Shown in pieces: positions 26,073 to 37,675 of a stretch of DNA of 64,000 bases (position 1 is the stretch's first letter; each line of letters begins with the position of its first letter). Under the pieces are notes generated by a model. That model ran no database searches and was not told the origin of the DNA. It worked only from the letters and a program-made list of their open reading frames with translations. Both the position numbers and the translations under genes were made by a program. This DNA comes from Taxillus chinensis (Eukaryota; Streptophyta; Magnoliopsida; Santalales; Loranthaceae): NCBI GenBank assembly GCA_023512835.1, contig CM042084.1, forward strand, positions 15,634,403-15,698,402, given 5' to 3'.

Positions 26073-26112
<40 letters not shown>
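26073..26112. repeat. (AT)n microsatellite
   Basis: About 20 AT units in noncoding DNA. Confidence 0.9.
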
Positions 26113-26113
<1 letters not shown>

Positions 26114-26639
26114 CTCAGCTTTGTTTTTATATATGTATATAAAAGTAGGCTTTGACTTGTTTTAAAGGTTTTATTTTGTATTTAAATGAATTGTTAAAAA
26201 AATAAAATATTTATTGTATGCAATAGTATAATTTTAATTTGGTTTTTTTAGCTCAATTTGGATATATAAAATTGATATATTTACTTCTTTCAATTCCGGT
26301 TCCTCACTAATTCGGTTTGATTCTTTATTTCAATTTTAATTTGGTTAATTAATTTGGTACCAAACCAAATAGCCAAAATTTACATATATAATTAGGATCT
26401 ATCAACACGCTGGGAGATGTTGAAATGGTTAAGCATATATAGCTGACTTAATATTGGTCTAGCTAGCTATACAGCTTTATGCTGCTGTTGTCATATGTCC
26501 ACAAATTGAGGACAAAATAAAAATGTAGTGTTCTTCGTGTGATGAATGATGTTGGTAATTGTCGGCTTGACGAATAGTTGATGGTGGTGTCAAACTGTGA
26601 AAATAGTGATCATGGGCTTTGTGGGTCTTTCATCGTCTT

Positions 26640-26760
26640 TTATTTTTATTTTTATTTTGTTTGTTTTTTTGTTTTTTTGTTTTTTTGTTTTTTTGTTTTT
26701 TTGTTTTTTGGTTTTTGTTTCTGCTGTTTTTATTTTTTATGGTTTTTTGTTTTTGTTTTT
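26640..26760. repeat. T-rich tract with regular G
   Basis: Runs of seven T separated by single G, repeated about six times (26660-26710), inside a longer T-rich stretch. The Phe/Leu/Cys-rich frames across it are not genes. Confidence 0.85.
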
Positions 26761-26886
26761 AAGTGTGATGTGGGTCTGGGTAGGGGCCTGGAGTTTCTCG
26801 CAGTTTTTGATTTGGTCCCCTTCCCCCACTTTCATCTGAAAGCCACGTTGCTGATGCAACCCAACCTAAACAATATGAACTGACGC

Positions 26887-26924
<38 letters not shown>

Positions 26925-26945
26925 CGTGTGTGTGCGCGCGCGCAC
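26887..26945. repeat. Compound (AT)n(GT)n(GC)n microsatellite
   Basis: An AT run passes through GTGTGTG into GCGCGCGCGC, an alternating purine-pyrimidine tract of nearly 60 bases. Confidence 0.9.
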
Positions 26946-29900
26946 TAATCATTTCTAAAGCGACTAACTACTATGTAACGGTCCCAATAATTATTCTTAA
27001 TCAAAGCTAACGCTAGTGATGACGACATGAGGTCAGGAATTAATGTTAATTAATCCTCTGCAATTAATTATGTGTGGGAAAGCATAAAATTAACTGTATT
27101 TCACAGCAACCTTAATTAAAGAGAATTAAGGCCTGAAAGAGTGGGAAGGGGAGGCTAGGAATAAAATGTGAATTTAATTTATTTCAGCTGTCAAAAGCCA
27201 GAATGTCTCACCAACCTCAGTTCATGAGCTCCCCTACGAAATTTGAGATGCCTTTTGTTGAAGGAGGGGATGTAAGAATGGGACATTATACGGACAGGGC
27301 TAAAAGCAGCCTAGCTACGTGTTCTTTCTATTGGCTGTTTTGTTCCTTTCCTCCAGCACACATATATATGTATATGTATACATTTTTTGTTTTTACCTTT
27401 TTACTTAAACCCTTTTCCTCGTTGATGTCATAACAGAGTGCAATATGAAATTAACTTGGTTTGCACTACATCGATCTACGGGTCACTTGTAGCTGGATTT
27501 TGCAATTATCGATCCTTTAATTTGTTTCTTTCTATTTTGGTTATCTATCTCAACCCTTCTTTTTTAATTCTTGTATTAGGTATACGCAGTACTGTAACAT
27601 GGTAAATATATTCTTGTACCCGTGTTTGTACCCAAAAAAAAAAAACAGTTATCGGGATGATGGGTTTCCTTTACCTCGATTTCGCCCGGTCTCACTTGAC
27701 ACAAAATAACACATACTATACAATCAGTATAACTCAAGCATGGATGCCATCGTATTATAATCATATATACGGAGTTCGCAATTCTATTGTCCCCCAAAGG
27801 ACTGAGCTGGTACCTCACCAAGTATGTGTTTGTATCCTAACATTAATATTTGTAGGACAGTAAACAAGTCAAACTTAAATTGGAATTGAATTTGTACGAA
27901 CTGAACTTATATACAATAATCAAGCTAAGGTAACCTTATAGTAACCTTAAATTAATTTATATTAATCATAAACTTTAAAATAATTTATATTTTTTACTTG
28001 TTAATTTTATCATTTGTATTGTATAATTATTAATATATTAATAAGAAAAAAATAAAAAACATAGATTATAATTCATAAATATAATTATATTATATATATC
28101 ACACATAAATAATTATATACGTAATAATATAAATATACTATTTTATATATAATATTATAATTATAATTACACATTATCATAATTAATATTATATGACCTT
28201 AATCAAATTTGTAATTAATAATATAGTCTATATAATCTAGTGATCGCGAACTTAATCAAGCAGGCTCTAAATATTTGTTGTCCAACACAACACTTCAATG
28301 CATGTGCCGGTCCCTGGGCAAGTTAAATCGACAGTCCATGCTTTTTTTTGGAGCAATTTATTGGGAACGTGTTGCGGTAAAGAAAGATTGTATATGCCTA
28401 TGGCCTCAAGAATGTAGGCAAGGCCCTGGCTGCATTGAGGAGTTAAGAGTTAGGGGGGCTGCATGCGTACAGGGCGGGGGACAAGACCGTAACTAAACAC
28501 TACAGCTAGCCTACATATACAAAATTTTATATTAATTTATATGATATTATTATATATATGTGTGTGTGTGTTCATTGGTTTCGGCAATAAGTGTCACCAT
28601 ATCAAGTTTTATTATAAATTACCATATGATCAATCTAACACTATATAGCATCCTGGAGCCATTTGGGAAATTTTAATTAAATACCATATTCATAAAAGCG
28701 ATAGGTTGGATTCATAGTACAATATCTTATTCTGGTGGATCTAACTTTGTTGACTCTAAATACCAAATTAATTTTATCATCAGGAGTAATTTTACGATAA
28801 TAACAAACATGTTGTGGGTCGGTTGCATGTCTATCCTCTAAGATTCTGGCGATAAAGCAAGCATCCTCAACTAAACCCTAAATCCAGTACCAGACAAATT
28901 AATCATATAATATCTAAATTATTTTGCTGTGAAACCACATTTTAAAATAGAATATTTCTCAAATTAACCAGCATTTAGTTCAACCAAAGTACGATCAGAT
29001 AAAGTAAAAATCATAGTAGATGCGAGGTTGGAAATCTCTCAGTGTCATTCAAATGAAATATAATATTAATAATTAAAATGTTAAAAAACTTATCATCAAT
29101 CATTTATGAGGATTGGAAGAAAATACATGTCATTAATGGTCTCCAATGCATCGGACTGTATATACAGTTGCCTCTACGGTTGTGTCCAGGTGTATCCTCA
29201 TCGCTCCACAAAGCATCATTATGGTCTATTATAGCGGCATTTACGTAGTGTTACAGTATTTCTATACGATGTATCAGTGTATATTTATTGTTTTGGACAT
29301 TAGTCACTACTGTGGAATGTGATATGTTAACCGGAGAAATCATTCACGTCGAAATAATAAATAAATAAAACAATTCACATTCATTAAGTAACTTTAATTT
29401 CCACTAACCTCCAATATTATTAATTAAAAATAAGATAAGAAAGAAAGTGTGAATATATATAAAGGCTATAGTATATAATAGAACTATATATATATAAGCG
29501 TATGTTAGATCTAAGGAACAGTGACACTTTGGTAAAGATCAATGCATGCGCTGGATCCAAGAATTATTTAAGAAACGCATGGGTTCAAAGCCACTGTTTC
29601 TCCATCTTTTCAGCATTTCTTCCGTTGACAGATTACACGGCCGTCGGCTTAAAGCTGAACAACTTACTGTCGCCCCGCATTAAAATAATTGCCTACACAT
29701 ACGTTCATCTCTCTCTACATGAAACAGATAAACCATGAAACCCCATATGCCAGCAAGGTATATATCATGCAGACCACTCTAATCAATTAAAATTAAATTG
29801 TGATTAATGAAAGCCTGGACAGGTCACCTTCGTGGGGCTATTGAACTTGAAGCCTTGCCTTGTATGACCAATAATGTTACGCATAATATGCAACTATTGT

Positions 29901-30339
29901 GTACAATTTCTAATTGATAGTAATTTATTTATAATTTTTTTTTCTTATAATGTAATATGTTTTCACGTTATCAAAATTATTTATTAATTACATAACTTCA
30001 GTAGTTTGTATCATTATTTTATTATTATACCGCATACTTTGATGGCTTGCAAACAACAAAGCCTTTGAAAGCGGTTTTAAGTTATAATTTCTTTCTTTTT
30101 TATGTGTGCACAAAAACAATTGCTCAAAATGTATCTTGATGCTATTGGTGTATAGCTAGGCAGCATTGTTCATCCAACCAAACTATTCAATTTGAAAATT
30201 AAATATATGAATTTAACATTTAAAATAATTATCAACTTATTTTTTATAAATTAAATAAATATAGCTTATACGTGGAAAAGAACATGTGAATATGTTGAAA
30301 ACATTAATAATGAAAATTACCTAAATGTCAAAGTAAATA
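26946..30339. other. Gene-poor AT-rich intergenic DNA
   Basis: No frame here resembles a known protein and none shows a convincing exon structure. Strongly AT-rich around 27900-28260 and 29880-30340. I see no complete element. Confidence 0.5.
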
Positions 30340-33300
30340 ATTTGAGTAATTAACTAAAAATCTGATCGATATATGATACAATTTAAAAGGTTCTCGTTTA
30401 TTGATGTATGATAATCTATAAGTTTATTGTTAAGGTAACCTTATATAAGCAAAAGTTATAAACAATTGAAAACTCCAACTCTAGCGTTACCCTTAAAATA
30501 ATTTATATAAATAAAGAATAAACATAAAAAAACATCAAATTATCTTAATTTTTTTATATAAGTGTCTCATCATTATCCCGCTCTTTAAAATTACCCTTGT
30601 CTTTAAGAGAAATTATAAGATGACATAGTCACCCTAAGTAGCCTATTATAGGTTTCAAACACCCACCAGTACCACAAAAAGCATTGAGCATTTCCTTGGT
30701 AAAGCTCCTCTAATTAACATTTGAACTTCACAAGTTATAACTTCCTTAAAAGGCAAAGTTGCCCAAAACCTTTTTCTCCAACCCAATTTGAATTCCATTA
30801 TAGTTATGACACTATAATCAATAACTAACTTGCCAACACTCTTCAACCAAGCATTGCTTAGTATCACATTTACTTCAACTAGAGACAACACGTGCACATC
30901 AACAGTAATATTGATTTGTTACACGTTCATCTTCACATCTCTTGAACTATCTCCTCACACTGTAATTTTTCTCCAATGACTACTTTTAAAGCAAACTATC
31001 ATATGACAGTACCATGCAATCCAACTTACCTCAATATATTAGTGTCATTAAAATTATAAGAAGAACTAAAATCTACTAGCAACAAAATATCTAAAGTACC
31101 AATCCATGCCATGAGCCTCATGGTGGATGACTTTAAGTCCATATTCATGATATCAAGAGCTAATTCAGCTTTACAAGTATCTTTTTTCAATTTAGTAATC
31201 TTCAACTAATCTTTATCATTATAGGTTACTCCTTTACAAATGGCTTCTTCATCAAATATGTTGAAGTCATCGATTATACACATATTTTTAATTCGACATC
31301 GAGAGTCTTTGTAACAGTGCAAGCCACCCATATCCCAATATTGTCTAGTTTAGGGCCTAAGTCCAAGTTGATGTGTGACATTACATCCATCCCCTAAGGG
31401 CCTAGCATCTTCGCTGGCACACTCGACCCGAACCCTGTTTCTGATACCGTTTATAACAGCTCAAGTCACCTGTAACCCGATATTGTTTAGTTCAGGGCCC
31501 AATTCCAATTTCCAATTTTGTTTTTGTATGGCCGCAACCCCCAAAAGGTCTCGTATTAGAAGAGGTATCCACACCTATTTAAGAGTACTTTTCGTTCCTC
31601 TGCTCTAGTTGATATGGGACATTACATTCACCCGCCCCCCTAGGAGCCCTGCGTCTTCGTTAGTACCCTTAACTTGGGCCCTAGCTCTGATATCATTTGT
31701 AATAACCCAAATCACCTATAGTCCGATATTGGCTGGTTTTGGCCCAAGCCCAATCCCTGATTTTATTTTTGTAGGAATGCAACTTTCAAAAGACTTCATG
31801 TTAGGAGAGGTATCTATGCCTCCTTAAGAGCACACTTCGTTTCTCCGCTACAGTCGTTGTGGGACGTTAAAGTTTTTGCCCTACTTCTCCCCATATTTGA
31901 AATAAAAACCCATTTTAACTCTCTCCTTAATCTCATAATACAAATGTATTTTTTACTATCCTTATCATCCCTTTTGGATCCATCTTCACCAAGTCCCTTT
32001 GCTGCTTGAGAGTCTATAATCGATCCTGATTTGACATTAGTATTCCCATAACTCTCCTTAGTCGACCTCTTTTCGTTGTAGTAACTACTCGCAAAGATCA
32101 CTACCATAGCTGTAGTAAGTCGTTGTGTTGCTTTAAGTTCAACACTCTTATTATCATAACTTCAACGATTTGGTAAACGAATCCAAAAGAGACTCTTCCA
32201 ACCATTCCCTAACTAGAATTTGGAGACAATGAAACCCATCAATGTAGAGCGCTACATTCCCTACCTATTTTAGCTTGGCCAATTGCTTATAGTGATTGAA
32301 ATTAGTAATGATCCCCATTAGGATAAGAACTCTTGTTCAAAAGTTATTCATCTCAATTGATGTCCATCTCACTTATATCGAGCTTTAATCTATCTTTACC
32401 AACTATTAGCCTTATCGTAAAGGTAAATGTAAGTCGTTAGATCGCATTCAGCCCTTATCACATAGTACACTCAAAATTAGTGATGCACCTTATTATCTAG
32501 CGCCACTCGAAAGAATTACCACCTTTAAAATGTAGGAACTCTATTTTTGGCTTTTTAAGATCCAATCATAGTGTCTTTCATCATTAGAATCTGCCTTGCC
32601 TCTCGTTTCCTCCTTTCACTAGTGAAAAATTGGTTTTCATTCACGAGTTACTCTTTCCATCCACTATCTCCCCTTTGGCGTTGCCATCATGCAACCAATG
32701 CTCCACTACTATCAGCTCACGCTCCACACATCCATCATGCCTAAGCTTGTTGTGATTTCTCCTCAAATTATAATCATCTTCGACACTTGATGAGAAGTCA
32801 GCCTCCTGCCATTATCTTTGCAGTCCACATTCATCCTTTTGTGTTCGTCTTTCTCCTATAGTGTTTTTTCTCTTGTTTGTCACTTTCAAATGATCAAGTT
32901 TTTCATTTATTAGCACCCTACATTGTTGGATGAGTTATTTATAACCTTAAAAATCTGATTTAAAATTTGCTCGAATTAGTATCCAATAATCCTAATTGTC
33001 TCTCTCTTCCCCCATATCTTTGTGAAATTTAATGAAGAACTCAAAGAATAATTAAGAATGAAATGAAAATATTGTATCTTGAATCTCATATCATGTTCCT
33101 TTCAATAATCTATCAACGTAAATATTAAATTATTAAAGACCTCGATTAGTATCCAATAATTTAGAGATGAATGACAGAATTATTCAAACCTTGACCCAAA
33201 AAATTCAAGTGATTAACTGAAAAGTCGATTGATAAGATAAATTCTAAAAGGTTACAGTTTATTGATCTTTGATAATCTCTAAATTAGTTGGAAAGATAGC

Positions 33301-33445
33301 CTTATATTGACAAAAGTATTAAATAACTGAAAACTCTAATTCTAATGTCATTTTTATCTCTAAAATAATTTATATAAGTAAAAAAGATATTTTTAAAATA
33401 TCAAACACTCGAATGGCCTATATATAAGAGTCTCATAAGACTAAT
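30340..33445 (-). mobile_element. Decayed Ty3/gypsy-type retrotransposon
   Basis: Two diverged direct repeats bracket the element. About 30340-30565 and about 33195-33445 share, in order, AAAAGGTT-C-GTTTATTGAT, GATAATCT-TAA, CCTTATAT-, GAAAACTC-AA-TCTA and AAAATAATTTATATAA. These look like the 3' and 5' LTRs of a minus-strand element. Between them the minus strand contains a frame at 30897-30655 with VNVILSNAWLKSVGKLVIDY and a following MEFK, as in the gypsy protease-RT linker, and gag-like remnants near 32150-32300. RT, RNase H and integrase are missing. A TRIM has inserted into its middle. LTR limits are approximate. Confidence 0.6.
31310..31871 (-). mobile_element. TRIM with three LTRs in tandem
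   Basis: Three direct repeats: 31698-31871 (174 bases), 31452-31626 (175) and 31310-31385 (76, internally deleted). Each, read on the plus strand, runs from TGTAA-A to a GGGAC-TTA-A end. On the minus strand each LTR end is followed by a sequence close to the initiator-tRNA-Met primer site TGGTATCAGAGC (TGATATCAGAGC at about 31685-31696; CGGTATCAGAAAC at about 31438-31450). Each next LTR is preceded by a purine tract (AGGGGGGCGGGTG, AGGGGATGGA). Internal domains are only about 65-72 bases and noncoding. The flanks GTCTT and GTTTT could be the 5-bp target duplication. Confidence 0.75.
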
Positions 33446-35605
33446 TATTTGGGCCAGGAACTTTTAGTCACAAAATTAAATATCTAAACCTTATATGTGC
33501 AATAATTTAACATTTAAATCGGATTAATTAAAACTTTCAACCACTAAACATTTAAAAATAAACCCAAATTCAACAGTTTTTCATAACAAATGTTATCCAT
33601 ATCAAATTCTCTAACTTTCACCCTAAAATAAAATATGTTAATTAAAATTATTAAAATTTAATAATTTACTTATTAAGAATAAGTCAATATTACAAGGACA
33701 CAACTACAAAAAAAAAATGGTATCATATTTGTCACCAACCCATTTGCTTTTATTTTAAATTAATTAGAATTATTTATTATTTATTATTTTAGGATTGTCG
33801 TCAGGTTTATTCAGAAGAGATTCAGGCCATTCGCAGTACGTCCTATTATATTTATATAAAGCTTATGTTAGTCCCGTTACACGTTCATGTATTTCATTGC
33901 GCAATTTTTTAAACCAAAAAAAAAAAACAGAAGGGGCATGTGCCTCTGGAAAAATACATTTGTTTATAGCCGCCGCGAAGAAGTTGCGAGCAAATCCATC
34001 ACCTTGATTCCATGCACCGGAAACCCTAAAATGATGAGTTCTGTGTACATAAACTCACCCACTGTACGTACGTTGAATTATATAGTCTATATTATATGTC
34101 AGGTCAAAGACCTGAAAATTTAAGAAAAATAATAATATTCTGTATTTTATTGCTTCTTGATAAGTATTGCATATATATATATATAAACATTGGATATAGG
34201 GAATGGGTTTCCCAACGGAGTGATCTGATGATGCCCTATAAACATGTCTTTTTTCTGGTGTAAGCCGTGGGAAGGGAGATCAAGTTTTGGAGTTTAACAA
34301 AAGGAGATTTGAAAAATAAAAGATAAAAATAAAAATCATTTGATCGTAACTCATAACAGTACTCTATTAATTTATATAGAATTAATGATTTTCTTGAAAA
34401 ACAAAAACATAGACTTGAATTTGTAACCCGATTATTATTTCGTTTATACTGGTGAGAGTAATCAAATATGGATCAAATGCAAGATTTATCTGTTAGACGA
34501 ACACCTCTAGATACCTCAAAACCATAACTTTTGTATTTAGACCTCAATTCTCAAACATTTTAATGAATATTGGCCGAACTAGTTGGTTTGCGAGTGAGTG
34601 TACGATGTAATAGTAAAAATTGTCTTTTCCTAGTGCGTTGGTTTGGAGGCTTGCAAGTAGGGGAATCATCAAATTTGAATAAGGTGAACAATTATGTGCA
34701 CATATCTAGCAGTAAAAGTAAAAGGCCAGGGAAGGGGAAAAAATAATGATGAGGGCAATCAAGTTTGGATGGGTGGCAGACGATCGATATGGGAATATAC
34801 CAACATGTAAGGTAATGTAAGGTAATAGCTCAAACTATATGGTGGAGATTGGCATATAAGCACTATAAGTAGTGTAATGGGGAGGGGCACAATGGATGAA
34901 TTGGGGAAGTAGAAAGCACAGAGAACGGAAGGGAAAATGATGGAAGCAGACAATATTCTAAATGGCACAACATCCCTATAATATCTCTCTCTTTCATGTG
35001 TGCACATACATACGTACATACATATACATTCATATACATGTATATATACATACATACATATATATATCTATATATATATAAATGTATCTACGTATATGAG
35101 TCCCCACTCTAGGGGGGAGGGAGAAGGAAGGGATGGGCATACATATATAGGGCTAGTAGGACTACTCAATAGCCGTAATCAATGACGTTTAGTAAAGGCG
35201 AGAGGAGAGAAAAACCAAAAAGAAAAAGCCGGTTTTGTTGTTCTTGCATTAACCTTTTGATTTAATTTTCAAAAATTTAAAATTGTGTAAGCGAGGCGAC
35301 GAGGACGCGTGCACCCCTCCTACGGGCATAGCAGCTATAGGCTGCATGGACCACGTTGATATTTCAGCTCAGATTGGGACTTCATGTTTAATGGAATACA
35401 TTCCCGTGATCCCACTTCTCTCTCTGTCTCTCTCTTTCTCCAAATTTTCTCTCTCCATGTCCATCCTCCATTCCCCCACCTTCGGCACTGTGCAGGCAGA
35501 CTTTTTTCATATTGGCCATTTTGTTTTTAAAGAAAAAAAACACAGTAGCTGGCTCTCTATGCTGCCGCTAAGGACACATTAGGCCAAAAGGTCTATAAAT
35601 GCGTA

Positions 35606-35695
<90 letters not shown>

Positions 35696-37404
35696 ACATA
35701 CTTAAATTTCGTGCTCATTTTTCTGCTCCACTAAACACAACGCCCCTGAAACAGAATAAGAATCCTAGGGTTTTAATATGCTGGCGTTGTAAGTTTTATT
35801 TTTAGCCAATTACAGGTATATATACGTGTGCATGTAAATTTTCCCCAGAAAATGGAATGTCTGCTTTTATTCAAGTGGTAATTAATACGCACTATTTTTA
35901 ACCCCCAGTGAACCTACACCTTCTTTTGAAAAGTCAGAGATACTGGAATTTTTGAATTATGATGAAACTGTAGTGGCTAAGAAGAATGACATGCAAAAGA
36001 ACGGGTTTAAACATCAAAATAAATTTTTTAATAGTTTTAAAAGTGTTGTATTTTTTAAAAAAGTTATATAAAAAAATTATTTTAAAAATAAACAAATTAG
36101 TGTTTAATAAAATATAATTTTAAAAGTGATATATATTTTAAAAATAGGTATTTAATAAATTTAAAATAAAATTACTGTAAAAATTTTAAAAAGCATAAAT
36201 ATTCTTTAAATTTTTCTTCTCCATCCTCATCTCCCCTCTTGGACGTCGTCACTCAGAAATTTAGGATTTGGTTGGTTGGTTCGTTTTTGTGATTATGAAA
36301 ATAGGGAAGTTGGATGCATTGGTGTCACTAAGTTAGATCTAAACAATTAAGGTGTTAATTGGTGTAATCCTCGCGTATCTGCTCATGATGAGCTTGGAAA
36401 TCCTGTACTTTCAAAATCAGGTTGGGTGTTGTCTTTGGGAATGATTTCAATGGTGCATTTGTTCGGCCTGGTGAGCTCCAAAGCCAGGAAGAGGGATTGG
36501 CTTATTCACTGGCTGATCGGAAAATTAAAGTGTTGATTGTCACATTCGTCTGGCCTGGTTGTTCAAAATTGCAGATGGAGTTAGGTGAATCGTCTCATCG
36601 GTGATTAGGTCAATTTCGATATTTTAAAAATTATAAAACTGCTTCCTAATAAAGTAATTTTTAAATTACCTTTTGCCCTAAAGAGCAAAAACTTTTTTTA
36701 TAGTTTATAAAATGATTTTTACTGCTTTTGTTTATTTTATAACCATAAGCAATCTTTTAAAATCATTGCCACATTGGGGCAATGTTTGCTTGGAAACAAG
36801 ACTTCTTTTGATCTTGTTAGTAATGATATATTGTTGTATATGCATATTTGGACTAGACAGATATTTTGTATAAATTGTTTGAGAAACAAACTAAGCCTAA
36901 AGGGGTTTAAAAGAATGCTAATGAGAATTTTGAGGCAGCAACATTATAAAGTATTTTAAAACCAACCGATAGTTTCTTATTCATCAACATTAATATTAAA
37001 GAAGATTTTTCCATATGAAGTATTGGAGACTGATAGAGGCAAGTTCAAATCACTCAAAGGTCAAGGGTCTAAGAAGCAAATGAAAGATAAAACAACCAAC
37101 TCTTTCAAAGAAGTAAAATTTTCAAGGAGGTACTCTTCACCTGAGCATTCAGCAAGGTCACATTCTAAAACCTCAAGGAATAGTAAATATTGTTGAACCC
37201 CATTTTGTTGGGTAAGGTTTTTTCTATCCTCATGTTTCCTACATCATGTTGCAAAGCAATAAAGAGTCATGAATATCAATCTTAAAAGCATGAAACATGA
37301 ATGACATTCTTCCCAAAATTTTAAATTATTAAGGAGTGAGTCCCAAGTGATGAAAAATCAATCTTATCAAAAAAGTTTAAAATTTTAAATTTTAAAAACA
37401 TATT
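33446..37404. other. Gene-poor intergenic DNA
   Basis: AT-rich DNA with simple repeats: ATAC-type repeats at about 35000-35085 and a compound microsatellite at 35611-35691. No coding gene is supported. Confidence 0.5.
35611..35691. repeat. Compound (AT)n(GATA)n(GA)n microsatellite
   Basis: An AT run of about 30 bases passes into five GATA units, then about 15 GA units. Confidence 0.95.
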
Positions 37405-37675
37405 TCAGTTCGAGATGAGATTTTAGTTCAAGACGAAGTTTTGATACAAAATGAGGCTTCAATTCAAAATAAAAGCACTTCAGTTTGAGATGATAAACTT
37501 CAGTTCGAGATATGAAGCTTCGGTCCGAGATAAGGCTTTAGTTCGAGATAGATTTTGATTCGAGACAAGCTTTAGTTTGAGATGAAGCTTCAGTCCAAGA
37601 TGAGGATTTGGTTCGAGATAGACATCGGTTCGTGATGAAGCTTCGGTCCGAGAGATGATTTTAGTTTGAGATTTG
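37405..37675. repeat. Degenerate minisatellite, unit about 21 bases
   Basis: About a dozen imperfect tandem copies of a unit close to GATGAAGCTTCGGTTCGAGA. TTCGAGA/TTTGAGA/TCCGAGA alternates with GCTT through the whole block. Stops occur in all frames that I followed, so it is not a coding repeat. Confidence 0.8.

Noticed and set aside
26578..26883. 101-codon frame rich in Phe, Cys and Leu
   Set aside because: It comes from a T-rich simple repeat with regular G, not from a membrane protein gene.
28275..28496. 73-codon frame MLSNTTLQC and following
   Set aside because: No recognised similarity, no splice partners, and it lies in repeat-rich AT DNA.
29570..29610. Possible tRNA gene from a GGTTCAAAG word
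   Set aside because: No matching A-box, acceptor stem or cloverleaf could be drawn around it.
37405..37675. CRISPR-like array
   Set aside because: Units are tandem and diverged with no unique spacers, and the window is a plant nuclear genome.
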